From NCBI GenBank assembly GCA_017656235.1, contig JACDOF010000013.1:25873-89872 (forward strand): a DNA stretch of 64,000 nucleotides, given 5' to 3'. The notes beneath the pieces were generated by a model, which saw nothing but the letters and a program-made list of their open reading frames with translations, was not told where the DNA came from and ran no database searches. Origin of the DNA: Brevibacillus sp. (GTDB lineage: Bacteria; Bacillota; Bacilli; Brevibacillales; Brevibacillaceae). Both the position numbers and the translations under genes were made by a program. Below are positions 8,564 through 16,875 of this stretch, in pieces. Numbering within the stretch: the stretch's first letter is position 1; each line of letters opens with the position of its first letter.

Positions 8564-8863
8564 TCCTCCTTTTCTTGGTTGAATGAGGGTCTAAGCTGTC
8601 TATGGAACCTGCCCTGTCACAACCGTTATTGTTGGAATTATCAATCAATTACGGCTCAATCGTACCATATCCTTCAGATGATCTCAATAAAAGGGAATGG
8701 TGAAAAGTGCTGCTTTCATGTCCAATTTTCTCATAAACGGAGGGGGATCATACTGCCCCGTAACGAACAACTCCCGCAGATCCTGTATCACAGGATGCGG
8801 GAGTTTTTTCAACTGCACTCCTGGCCCGGGCCAAAAGCGCGAGCCGGTCGCGGACTGCCTGCG
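8564..8863. other. Intergenic region with an orphan terminator-like hairpin
   Basis: This gap should carry the promoter for the DinB-like gene on the minus strand. I see no convincing gene. The clearest structure is the plus-strand hairpin at 8771-8809, described separately, which ends no recognised plus-strand gene. Confidence 0.4.
8771..8809 (+). terminator. Strong plus-strand terminator without an assigned gene
   Basis: The stem CTCCCGCA / TGCGGGAG with an inner TCCTG / CAGGA stem and a 5-nt loop is followed by six Ts. Genes on both sides are on the minus strand. On the minus strand it would follow the TetR stop by about 55 bases but lacks a good U tract there, so it may end that operon poorly or end an unseen plus-strand transcript. 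Confidence 0.65.
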
Positions 8864-9535
8864 TCAGCGCTGACTGATCCCGTTCATCAGGATGTCTACG
8901 GTCAGGTCGATCTGTTCTTCTTCCGGCAGGCTGGCGAACTCCTCTTTCCCCACTACGTATTTAAAGGCAACCATGCCCAGCAGCAGTGAGAGTACAATCC
9001 GCATCAGCACTTCCGGAGGCAGCGGGCGCAGTTCGCCGGCTTCGATTCTTTGTTCCACGAATCGTTGGATGATCTGTTTCCCTTCTTTGGCGACGGTCTG
9101 AAGCAGCGTCTCGCGCAGTTCTTCGTGAAAGAATGCCTCCTGGATCAGGATCCGAAAGTGTTTCTCGTTGGCCTCAAGGAGGGAAAGCCGGTTTCGGTAC
9201 AGTTCGGTGACGATGTCGGCAAACGATTTTTCCGCCCGGGCCTCGGTAATGGTGCGGATATCTTTCAGGATGTACGGCGCGGCAATCTTGACGATGACCG
9301 GGGCAACGGCAGCGATCAGGATGTCCTTCTTCGTCTTGTAGTGACGAAAGATCGTACCTTCGGCGACCCCCGCTTCCCTGGCGATTTCACTGGTTGAGCT
9401 GGCATGAAAGCCTTTGGAGGCAAACAGCTTGATGGCCGCCTCCAGGATGCTGCGCTGCTTTTCGGTCATCTGATCTTCCTGTTTGATCTCCTCGATAAAT
9501 GCTTGCAGGCGATCTTCAAAACGTTGTTCGTCCAT
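8864..9535 (-). CDS. TetR/AcrR-family regulator of the adjacent ABC export operon
   Basis: The protein of 223 residues has a TetR helix-turn-helix at about residues 26-72: RSILEAAIKLFASKGF, then SSTSEIAREAGVAEGTIFRH and YKTKKDIL. The remainder is an all-helical ligand domain. The ATG at 9535 is taken as start; an internal ATG at 9469 (MTEKQRSIL) with AGGAAG before it is also possible and would give a typical TetR N-terminus. It is the last gene of a minus-strand set hlyD-like, ATPase, permease, tetR, 36 bases after the permease. The same set of functions occurs in the CecR/YbhGFSR system of E. coli, so a drug-sensing repressor of its own operon is likely. A candidate operator lies before the first gene. 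Confidence 0.87.
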   Translation of the reverse strand: MDEQRFEDRLQAFIEEIKQEDQMTEKQRSILEAAIKLFASKGFHASSTSEIAREAGVAEGTIFRHYKTKKDILIAAVAPVIVKIAAPYILKDIRTITEARAEKSFADIVTELYRNRLSLLEANEKHFRILIQEAFFHEELRETLLQTVAKEGKQIIQRFVEQRIEAGELRPLPPEVLMRIVLSLLLGMVAFKYVVGKEEFASLPEEEQIDLTVDILMNGISQR

Positions 9536-9571
9536 GGGGCATCCGTGTTCCTCTCTTTCCTTGGATAAACC

Positions 9572-10711
9572 CTACTCGATCTGTTTGCGGAAGCGCAGGA
9601 TGGCCAGCGTGATGACCAGCAGACAGAAAATCATCATGCCAAGTGTATCTTTCCACAAAGCGGTGAGATCCACACCCTTGAGAAAAATTCCGCGCAAGAT
9701 CTCCAAAAAGTAGGTGAGGGGGACAAGTCCTCCCAACCATTTTATCAAAAACGGCATCGTTTCGCGCGGAAACATGAACCCCGACAACAGCACACTTGGC
9801 AGGATGAAGGCAAAGGCGACCTGCATGGCCTGCAGCTGCGTGCTGGCGACGGTTGAGATAAAGATGCCCAGGGTGAGCGTGGTGATCAGGAACAGGACGG
9901 ACAGCACGACCAAGAGCGGCAGGCTCCCTTTGACCGGGACGCCGAACCAATACGTTCCGAGCAAAAGGACGATGCAAAACGAGAGCGAGCCGATAAAGAC
10001 GTACGGCGTGATCTTCCCGACCAGCAGTTCCAACGGGCGAACCGGCGTGACGATCAGCTGTTCCATCGTGCCTCGTTCCTTTTCACGGACCAGCGAAAAG
10101 GCGGTCAGGATCATCGTCACGTTCTGCATGATAATCCCGATCAGCCCCGGAACGTTGAAAACGATGCTTTTCATGTCGGGGTTGAACAGGACGCGAGTCT
10201 CGAGGGCAAGCGGCATTTCCAGTTCGCCCAACCCTTGTTTCTTCAGTTTCTGTTCCTGAATGCTGATCGCCTTGTTCTGAATGATCAGCTGGGCATTGGA
10301 CGAAGCCGTTCGGGCGATGTTGGGGTCAGAACCGTCAATCAGCAGTTGGACCGAGACCGGCTGATCGCTGTCCCGCTTGTTGGCGTAGTCGGGCGGGATC
10401 ACGATGCCGACGCGGGCACTGCCTTCATCGATCAACCGCTCCAGCTCGTCGTAGCCGGAGACGTAGGTGGTGACCTCAAACACCTCCGTATTCACAAAGT
10501 TCCGTACCAGTTCACGGCTGGCGGCTGATTGGCTTTGATCCCAGACCGCGGTGGCGATGTGATCCACGTCCGTATTGACGGCGTATCCAAACAAAAACAG
10601 CATCATGAACGGCATTACCAGTGCGATTGCCAGGCTGGGTTTGTCCCGCCTGATTTGAATGATCTCTTTTTTGACGACGGCCAGGTAGCGGGACAGTTGA
10701 AATCGTTTCAT
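9572..10711 (-). CDS. ABC-2 type export permease
   Basis: The protein of 379 residues has the standard ABC-2 layout: a first membrane segment near residues 23-45 (LAIALVMPFMMLFLFGYAV), a long outer domain of about 130 residues (SARVGIVIPPDYANK, VQLLIDGSDPNIA), then five closely spaced membrane helices from LIGIIMQNVTMILTAFSLV onward. The loop VREKERGTMEQLIVTPVRP is a hallmark of this family. The start codon overlaps the ATPase stop by four bases, so the two are translationally coupled. With the HlyD-like adaptor it would form an export pump for drugs or lipids. There is only one permease gene and one ATPase gene, so the transporter is probably a homodimer. Confidence 0.9.
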   Translation of the reverse strand: MKRFQLSRYLAVVKKEIIQIRRDKPSLAIALVMPFMMLFLFGYAVNTDVDHIATAVWDQSQSAASRELVRNFVNTEVFEVTTYVSGYDELERLIDEGSARVGIVIPPDYANKRDSDQPVSVQLLIDGSDPNIARTASSNAQLIIQNKAISIQEQKLKKQGLGELEMPLALETRVLFNPDMKSIVFNVPGLIGIIMQNVTMILTAFSLVREKERGTMEQLIVTPVRPLELLVGKITPYVFIGSLSFCIVLLLGTYWFGVPVKGSLPLLVVLSVLFLITTLTLGIFISTVASTQLQAMQVAFAFILPSVLLSGFMFPRETMPFLIKWLGGLVPLTYFLEILRGIFLKGVDLTALWKDTLGMMIFCLLVITLAILRFRKQIE

Positions 10712-11481
10712 TGGATCCGCCCCTTTTCACCAGGAGACACCCGGTTATCCCCGGATTCCGCCTGACGGACCAGGGCGATAAACACATCTTCCAGATTGGC
10801 GGCGTCCATTTGTGCGATCAGCTCGCGCGGGGATCCTTTGGCCAGCAGATTGCCGAAAAAGATAAAGCCGATTTCGTCACAGGTTTCTGCTTCATCCATG
10901 TAGTGGGTGCTTACCAACACGGTCATTCCTTCCTTGGCCAGGCGGTGGATCACCTCCCAAAATACGCGGCGCGAGACAGGATCGACACCGGCTGTCGGCT
11001 CATCCAGAATCAGCAGTTCGGGCTGGTGCAGGAGGGCGCAGGAGAGGGCCAGCCGCTGTTTCCAGCCTCCGGAGAGCGAACCGGCCAGCTGTTTCTCCCG
11101 CCCCTCAAGACCGGCCATCGCAATCAGCTCTGCTTTGCGCTCTTCTAGCCGCGCTCCGCTGATGCCGTAAATCCCCGCATAGAATTGCAGGTTTTCTTCC
11201 ACCGTCAGATCTTCGTACAGGCTGAACTTTTGGGACATGTAGCCAATTCGCTGCTTGATTTCTTCGCTCTCCGTGGTCACGTCAAAGCCGAGTACGGTGC
11301 CGGAACCGGAAGTGGGCAGCAGCAGTCCGCACAGCATCCGGATGGTGGTGGACTTGCCGGAGCCGTTGGGACCGAGAAAGCCGAAGATCGTCCCTCTCCG
11401 GATGGACAGGGTCAGGTTGTTGACGGCTACGCGCTGTTGAAAGGTCTTGGTTAGATTTTGGCACTGGATGGCGTAGGTCAT
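10708..11481 (-). CDS. ABC exporter ATP-binding protein
   Basis: The 257-residue ATPase has a Walker A loop GPNGSGKST near residue 36, the Q loop YMSQKFSLY, the signature LSGGWKQRL, Walker B LLILDEPTAGVD and the switch histidine in VLVSTHYMDEAE. This is the CcmA/drug-export type associated with ABC-2 permeases. The gene overlaps the permease downstream and the HlyD-like gene upstream by four bases each, showing a tightly coupled operon. The signature has Trp where Gln or Met is more usual, which is a small variation and not a defect. Confidence 0.93.
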   Translation of the reverse strand: MTYAIQCQNLTKTFQQRVAVNNLTLSIRRGTIFGFLGPNGSGKSTTIRMLCGLLLPTSGSGTVLGFDVTTESEEIKQRIGYMSQKFSLYEDLTVEENLQFYAGIYGISGARLEERKAELIAMAGLEGREKQLAGSLSGGWKQRLALSCALLHQPELLILDEPTAGVDPVSRRVFWEVIHRLAKEGMTVLVSTHYMDEAETCDEIGFIFFGNLLAKGSPRELIAQMDAANLEDVFIALVRQAESGDNRVSPGEKGRIQ

Positions 11482-12668
11482 GAGGTCACCTCCTGCTCTG
11501 TCAGGTAGACGTCTGCGGGCATCCCGGGACGCAGTTTGTCAAAGCCGTCTCGCAGTTGAATGGTTACGGCGAAGACCAGCTTTGTCCGTTCTTCCCTGGT
11601 CTGTACGTTTTTCGGCGTAAATTCTGCCTTGTCGGAGATGGCGGTGATCGTACCGGTAAAGCGCTGGTCGGGATAGGCGTCCACGCGGACTGTGACCGTT
11701 TGGCCTTCCTTGACCAGATCCAGGTCCGCCTGAGGAATGTACACCTGCAGCTTGAGGCTGTCTTTTTGCATCATGGTAAACAAGGTGGCGCCAGCTTTCA
11801 CCACTTCTCCCGCGGCGACGTTGCGGCGCAGCAGCGTCCCATCCACGGGGGCGGTCAAGGTCGTCTTTTCAAGCTGCAGTTTGGCAGCTTCCAGTTTGGC
11901 GCGTGCTTGCTTCTCGGCGGCCAGCAGCGCTTTGATCGTATAGCTGGTACTGCCTTCGCGCAGCAGATCAAGCTGGGCGGAGGCCTGGTCAGCCTGCGCT
12001 TGGGCCGCGTTCAGTTGGGCTTGCGCCGCTTCCGCTTCGCTTTCAGCCGCTGCCGCTTGGGTCCGATAGGCTGAGACCTGCGCGGTAAGCTGGTCCACCT
12101 GGGTCTGTGCCTGGTTGACTGCCTCCTGTTGGGTCTCATAGTCGCGTTTGGAGGCGGCCCCTTGCTCGTAGAGGCGGGTCGCCTCGGCGAGACGGGACTG
12201 ATGATAGGCGAGTGTCCGTTTGGCGCCATCCAATTGGGCCTGTATCTGCTGAAGCTGTTCGTGCGCCCGGGTGACATTGGATTTGGCCTGCTGCAGGCGA
12301 GCTTCCGCCTGCCGGACATTGGCTTCCGCTTGCTGTACGGATGCGGCTGCTTGAGCCAACGTCTGATCGCGGGTGCCTGCTTTGGCTTCTTCCAGCCTGG
12401 CTGTGGCCTGGGCCAGGACGGCTTCCGCTTCTTCTACCTGCAGAGCGTAAACCCTGTCATCGATCTGCGCGATCGTCTGCTGTTTCTTCAGCACGGCTCC
12501 TTCGTCAGCCGCGATGGATTGAATCATGCCGCCAACCTCGGCGACGATCGGCAGTTCTTCCGCTTCGATCGTACCGGAGAGGATGACTTCGTTCTCATCG
12601 TTCAACGAGCAGGCTGTCAATAACAGGAGTGAGAAGAAAAGGATGAAGGGCAAAAATCGGGTGTTCAC
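11478..12668 (-). CDS. HlyD/MFP-type membrane fusion lipoprotein of the ABC exporter
   Basis: The protein of 396 residues starts at GTG 12668, eight bases after AAGGAGG. The N-terminus MNTRFLPFILFFSLLLLTAC is a lipoprotein signal with lipobox LTAC. A biotinyl-lipoyl-like half follows (IVAEVGGMIQSIAADEGAVL), then a long alanine- and glutamine-rich coiled coil from about residue 75 to 250 (VQQAEANVRQAEARLQQAK), the returning lipoyl half (LTAPVDGTLLRRNVAAGEVV) and a beta-barrel domain. In a Gram-positive cell it would sit on the outer face of the membrane and link the pump to substrate handling in the wall. It is the first gene of the exporter operon. Confidence 0.92.
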   Translation of the reverse strand: MNTRFLPFILFFSLLLLTACSLNDENEVILSGTIEAEELPIVAEVGGMIQSIAADEGAVLKKQQTIAQIDDRVYALQVEEAEAVLAQATARLEEAKAGTRDQTLAQAAASVQQAEANVRQAEARLQQAKSNVTRAHEQLQQIQAQLDGAKRTLAYHQSRLAEATRLYEQGAASKRDYETQQEAVNQAQTQVDQLTAQVSAYRTQAAAAESEAEAAQAQLNAAQAQADQASAQLDLLREGSTSYTIKALLAAEKQARAKLEAAKLQLEKTTLTAPVDGTLLRRNVAAGEVVKAGATLFTMMQKDSLKLQVYIPQADLDLVKEGQTVTVRVDAYPDQRFTGTITAISDKAEFTPKNVQTREERTKLVFAVTIQLRDGFDKLRPGMPADVYLTEQEVTS

Positions 12669-12692
12669 AGGATATGCCTCCTTGCTTTTTGA

Positions 12693-12727
12693 AGTGAGTA
12701 ATCACTCGCTAATACACCTTCATTATA
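12693..12727 (-). promoter_or_regulatory. Promoter -10 and TetR-type operator for the exporter operon
   Basis: Read on the minus strand, TATAAT lies at 12727-12722 and is followed, where transcription would begin, by the inverted repeat AGCGAGT-GATT-ACTCACT (12710-12693; one mismatch between the arms). Its position over the start region is suited to repression by the TetR protein encoded at the end of the operon. A -35 match at about 12750 is weak. Confidence 0.6.
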
Positions 12728-12959
12728 CCTTCATCTGGTTTGTTTGCCTATCCCGTCTTTTTTGCTGACGGCCTCCACCTGCTGCCGCCCGGGACTTCTT
12801 CGTTCATCACATGCAGGGCGCGGGGGGCGCAAGGTATTTGGCGCTTTCTCCCGCTGACGGAGGGACTTGCGGTAAGCAGCCTGCCCTTTTTATGTGCCGG
12901 AGAATCGATTAAGATAGGTAGAAGAGAGATACCATTGAACCGGGAGAAAGGAGAGAGCC

Positions 12960-13736
12960 ATGCCGTACAGCATCGTTTTTTTCGACATTGACGGTACGCT
13001 GCTGAACAAGGAGAATGTCATCCCCGACGACACCAGGGAAGCCGTACTGCGCCTGAAGGAGAAAGGAACAAAAGTAGCGATTGCGACCGGCCGCTCCCCG
13101 TATCATTTGCGGCCGATTGCCGATGAGTTGGGAATTGATACGTTTGTCAGTTTTAACGGGTCTTACGTCGTCCACGCGGGCCAGGTCGTCTACGAGCAGC
13201 CGCTGAAGCAAGAAGCAATATCAGCCCTTGAGGAAAAAGCGGCAGCCAATAACCACCCGCTCGTCTACCTCAGTGCAGAAAATTGTTATGCCAATACGAT
13301 CAATCATCCGCAGGTGATCGAATCGTTTCATTACCTGTCCCTGCAACCACCTGCATACCGCAAGCATTACTGGCGTGAAAAAAAGATTTACCAGGCGTTT
13401 CTGTATTGTCAACCGCATGAGGAAGGGCAGTATCTGGAGGCATTTGCCGATCTGGCCTATGTTCGCTGGCACCCCTATGCGATGGACATTTTGCCGGGCG
13501 GAGGGTCAAAGGCGCGGGGGATTGCCGCTTTGCTCAAGTACCTTGGGATCTCTCCCGAGGATGCGGTGGCCTTTGGCGACGGGTTAAACGACAAGGAGAT
13601 GCTCTCCTTCGTCGGCATGGGCATCGCGATGGGAAATGCGCATGAAGAATTGAAGCCGTATGCCAAGTGGACCACACGCCATGTGAGCGACGGCGGAATC
13701 CGATACGGACTGCAGCAGATCGGGCTGATTGAATGA
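12960..13736 (+). CDS. Cof-type HAD-superfamily phosphatase
   Basis: The 258-residue protein starts at ATG 12960 after GGGAGAAAGGAG. HAD motif I is FFDIDGTLLN at residues 8-17, motif II lies in VAIATGRSPY, motif III uses a lysine near GGGSKARGI, and motif IV is AFGDGLNDKEML. A cap domain of the C2 type fits between residues 80 and 190. Cof-like enzymes dephosphorylate sugar phosphates, flavin precursors or nucleotides with broad specificity, so no single substrate can be named. The gene is alone and divergent from the exporter operon. Confidence 0.9.
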   Translation: MPYSIVFFDIDGTLLNKENVIPDDTREAVLRLKEKGTKVAIATGRSPYHLRPIADELGIDTFVSFNGSYVVHAGQVVYEQPLKQEAISALEEKAAANNHPLVYLSAENCYANTINHPQVIESFHYLSLQPPAYRKHYWREKKIYQAFLYCQPHEEGQYLEAFADLAYVRWHPYAMDILPGGGSKARGIAALLKYLGISPEDAVAFGDGLNDKEMLSFVGMGIAMGNAHEELKPYAKWTTRHVSDGGIRYGLQQIGLIE

Positions 13737-14200
13737 CACTGCATGGTCCTGCTCGCGCTGCTGCCAGGCCAAAAAAAGATGCACACTGCCCGCTGTGAAA
13801 CGATCCGCGGGGAGAGGGCAAACCCCTCAGCATCTCAGGGCAGCGCCGAGCTATCCTCGCTTTTCCCCGCGTTCACGTGAAGTGTTCGTACAAGGTTCGC
13901 TTGCTGCTCCCAAGCTGTGCTGCCAGATCAGCCATGGTAAACTTGATCCCGTTTCGCTGAATCAACTCGATCGCCGCTTGAAGAATTCTCGATGCATACC
14001 TTTCGCCTCACTTTTCTGAAACCAACAAAACGATTTTGGTTTTTTCGGTACCGGAAAAGTATAGCATGATGAAAACTGGACATGGCAACGGCCAATCATC
14101 GAACAGCAGGAATCCGTCATGTCGTCATGCAGGAGGATAGCACGGGGAGTCGGCGGGTACGATATGGGAGAAAATCTCAGCAGAATCGGGTGAGGGTGCA
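13737..14200. other. Gene-poor region with decayed regulator fragment
   Basis: This stretch holds no intact gene. It contains the TetR remnant described at 13873-14007 and, near 13797, the 16-mer GAAACGATCCGCGGGG, which also occurs in reverse orientation near 55500 beside a repeat element. Together with the damaged DUF421 gene that follows, the area looks like a site of gene loss. Confidence 0.5.
13873..14007 (-). pseudogene. TetR-family regulator, N-terminal remnant
   Basis: On the minus strand an open frame of about 44 codons encodes ILQAAIELIQRNGIKFTMAD followed by LAAQLGSSKRTLYEHFT and a stop. This is the helix-turn-helix core of a TetR protein. The frame is preceded by an in-frame TGA and has no start codon, although an ATG lies a few bases away in another frame, and the ligand-binding domain is absent after the stop. 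I therefore read it as a truncated, frameshifted relic and not a small functional gene. Confidence 0.7.
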
Positions 14201-14678
14201 GTGTTTCTATACGTAGGGAAGGTCATCCTGTTATTTCTGGTGTCTGTCGTTGTCATCAGGATTATGGGCAAAGCGGCGCTCGCCCAACTGACCGCCCACG
14301 ATCTGACGGCGATCGTTTTTTTGGGTGCGTTCCGGCGGGTACCCCGACATCCGGGACGTGGAGTACGCGATCCTGGAGCCGACGGGAGAAATCAGCATCC
14401 TGCCCAAACCGGACGTAATCGCCGTCACTCCGCGCCATCTCAACCTGCAGGTGGAGTATGAGGGGTTGCCGATTGCGGTCGTGATCGAAGGGAAGATTCA
14501 GCAGCACAATCTCAAACTGATCAACAAGGATGAGCGTTGGCTGCGTGAACAGCTGCAATCGCTGGGCGTGACCGATCTGAGCCGGGTCTTTTACGCTTCG
14601 GTGCGCGATACGGATCACTCATTGACGGTTGACACGGGAGAAGGGGACGTGTCGGATTTTCGCCCTGCCGGAGACTAG
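14201..14678 (+). pseudogene. DUF421 (YetF-type) membrane protein with internal deletion and frameshift
   Basis: The frame from GTG 14201 encodes the normal start of a DUF421 protein: MFLYVGKVILLFLVSVVVIR, then IMGKAALAQLTAHDLTAIVF. Near 14332 it leaves the family sequence. A second frame from about 14325 continues as SGGYPDIRDVEYAILEPTGE and ISILPKPDVIAVTPRHLNLQ through to the stop at 14678, which is the C-terminal DUF421 domain. In intact relatives these parts are joined by roughly 70 to 90 residues with two more membrane segments. The missing section together with the change of frame shows a deletion, and the product would lack a working membrane region. Confidence 0.8.
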
Positions 14679-14724
14679 GAGGCGCATCAGAAAGAGGGCT
14701 GTCCGCGATTACAGTTGGGTGATA

Positions 14725-15474
14725 CTATTGCGCGGTCAGGATCAGCGGGCCGTCACGCGTGATGGCGATGGTGTGTTCGTATTGGGCGGCCAGGCTGCCG
14801 TCGGCCGTGCGCGCCGTCCAGCCGTCATCGTCGATGCGGACGTCGTACGAACCGGCAGTCAGCATCGGTTCGACCGTGATAACCATGCCTTCTTTCAGGC
14901 GAACCCCTCTGCCGGGCGGGCCGAAATGAGGTACGTACGGGTCTTCGTGAATCTTCTGTCCGATGCCGTGGCCGGTGAATTGGCGAACCACACCGCAGCC
15001 GCGGCTTTCGGCGTACGTTTGAACTGCATGGGAGATATCGCCAATCCGCTTGCCGGGGAGCGCTTGCTCAATGCCTGCGTACAATGCTGCTTTGGTCACG
15101 TTCAGCAGCTGTCTGGCCTTTCGGGAAATGGCGCCAACGGGGTAGGACCAGGCGGAATCGGCCAACCAGCCGCCGAAGTTGACCACCATGTCAATGGTGA
15201 CGATATCCCCTTCCTGCAGTGGTTCCTTGCTGGGGAACCCATGGCAGATGACGTCATTTACCGAAGCGCAGGTGGCGTAGGGGTAGCCCTGATAGCCTTT
15301 TTGTTCGGGCACAGCACCGTGCCTGGCCAGGAACCGCTCGACAAACTGGTCGATCTCCCAGGTTGTCACACCGGGGCGAATTCGCTTGGCGATCGCTCGA
15401 TGACAGGCGGCCAGAATCCTGCCCGCCTGCGCCATCTGCTCGATTTGTGCTCTCGTCTTCAGGGTAATCAACAC
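14725..15474 (-). CDS. map: Methionine aminopeptidase, type I
   Basis: The 249-residue enzyme removes the N-terminal methionine from new proteins. Five metal ligands of the pita-bread fold are visible: Asp in IVTIDMVVNFGGWLADSAW (two Asp residues), His in FTGHGIGQKIHEDPYVPHF, Glu in MVITVEPML, and Glu in QYEHTIAIT. VICHGFPSKEPL holds the substrate-binding histidine. The start at GTG 15474 follows GGAGGTAGC; the next codon, TTG, is also possible. This gene is isolated and not in the ribosomal adk-map-infA cluster, so it may be a second map copy like B. subtilis YflG; that depends on the rest of the genome. Confidence 0.93.
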   Translation of the reverse strand: MLITLKTRAQIEQMAQAGRILAACHRAIAKRIRPGVTTWEIDQFVERFLARHGAVPEQKGYQGYPYATCASVNDVICHGFPSKEPLQEGDIVTIDMVVNFGGWLADSAWSYPVGAISRKARQLLNVTKAALYAGIEQALPGKRIGDISHAVQTYAESRGCGVVRQFTGHGIGQKIHEDPYVPHFGPPGRGVRLKEGMVITVEPMLTAGSYDVRIDDDGWTARTADGSLAAQYEHTIAITRDGPLILTAQ

Positions 15475-15507
15475 GCTACCTCCCGATTGAAAATGGATTC
15501 CATCCTT

Positions 15508-16749
15508 CTAACCCGCAGCGGTGGTGGCTGCCTCGTCCTGTTTCATTCTCGTGTTCGTCCTTCCGCCTACTTGCCACAACAATCTGCACTGCGCCGCGCC
15601 GCAGACCAGGAGCAGTACCGCCACGGCGGAGAACATGGCTTCTCCTCCATAACCGGAGAAGATGAGCCCGCCCAAAAAGGGACCGACTGCTTTGGCAACC
15701 TGCCAGTTAAGACCGAAGATGGCAAAGTAACGACCGCGCATCTCTGGCGGGGCCAGGACGGAGACGGCTTTCTGCATATGGGGGCCGCTCAGCATTTCCC
15801 CTATCGTAAACAGGATTTCGACCAGCACCAGCAGCGCGAACACCTTGCCGAAGCCATAGCCGAAAGCGACCGCGGCAAACAGCAGGTATGCAAGCAGAAT
15901 TACCTTGTGCATCGCCAGATGTTCCGTTTTTTTGGTCAACCAGATTTGCAGCAGAATCACCATTGTTCCGTTGATGGTCATCAGCCAGACGAACACAGTC
16001 TCATAGTTTGCAAAGTTGGCTTTTAGGTGAAGCGGAAGCGTCGATTCCACCTGGGAATACAAGAGGCCGACGGGAGTGGCGAACAGCGTCATCCACAGCA
16101 GCGTTTTATGCTGGCTCAGCTTCATTTTTCTGCTGCTAACGGGACGAATGCTCGGAAGACGCAGATGGGAGGGCAGCGTCTCCGGGATTTTCCACAAGAC
16201 AGCCAGCAGGTAGAGGAAAGAGGCTGCCGCTGCACAGCCAAAGACAAGCGACGGATTATGCCGGAACAGGGCCAGTCCAAGCAGTGGGCCGCAGGCGGCG
16301 CCTACGTTGAGGGCGGTATGCAGGAGGGCAAAAACTTCTGCCCGCTGTGATTCCGGCACCACGTCCGTCACCTGGGCGTTGGCCGCCGGGAAAAAGAGCG
16401 CCATCCCCAGCCCGTTCAACAGCGTAAGAGCGGCAAACTCCCACACCGACTCGGCAAAGACGAATCCGGTCATTGAAAGGGACTGGATGATCAAGGCAGC
16501 CGTCATCAGCGGTTTTCTGCCAAAGCGGTCGGCCAACCCGCCGCCCCATAATGTAAGGATGATGCCGGTTACCGGCTGCATCCCGACCACCAACATCGGC
16601 AGCAGGACTGAACCCTCCAGTTTGTCGTACAGGTACAGCACCAGAAACGGACGCAGCATAAAACCGGTCAGTGTGGTAAGCACGGTGCCGAACACCCTGA
16701 CCCAGATCGCGGTATCGTACCGCTTGACAATCGCCTGCCATCTGTTCAT
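15508..16749 (-). CDS. MFS efflux transporter
   Basis: The protein of 413 residues has twelve predicted membrane segments and the MFS motif A in the second loop, GGGLADRFGRKPLM. An N-terminal cytoplasmic start (MNRWQAIVKRYDTAIWVRVF) and the loop NAQVTDVVPESQRAEVFALL are typical of the MdtH/YttB-like drug efflux group. The second-half loop contains MRGRYFAIFGLNWQVAKAVG. It lies 33 bases upstream of map on the same strand and may be cotranscribed with it. The substrate is unknown. Confidence 0.87.
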   Translation of the reverse strand: MNRWQAIVKRYDTAIWVRVFGTVLTTLTGFMLRPFLVLYLYDKLEGSVLLPMLVVGMQPVTGIILTLWGGGLADRFGRKPLMTAALIIQSLSMTGFVFAESVWEFAALTLLNGLGMALFFPAANAQVTDVVPESQRAEVFALLHTALNVGAACGPLLGLALFRHNPSLVFGCAAAASFLYLLAVLWKIPETLPSHLRLPSIRPVSSRKMKLSQHKTLLWMTLFATPVGLLYSQVESTLPLHLKANFANYETVFVWLMTINGTMVILLQIWLTKKTEHLAMHKVILLAYLLFAAVAFGYGFGKVFALLVLVEILFTIGEMLSGPHMQKAVSVLAPPEMRGRYFAIFGLNWQVAKAVGPFLGGLIFSGYGGEAMFSAVAVLLLVCGAAQCRLLWQVGGRTNTRMKQDEAATTAAG

Positions 16750-16875
16750 CTTGATCCTCTTTTCTCGATAAAATCGCTTTGATCATAGATTAATGGGATG
16801 TCAGGCGTTCTGCAACAACTATCTGGAAAAATTTTTTAACAGGTCAAGCGGATCGGGGAAAGAGAGAGGCGGGGT

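Noticed and set aside
13797..13812. Repeat element copy at GAAACGATCCGCGGGG
   Set aside because: Only 16 bases match the sequence near 55500 and nothing around them resembles the modules, so it was not annotated as a copy.
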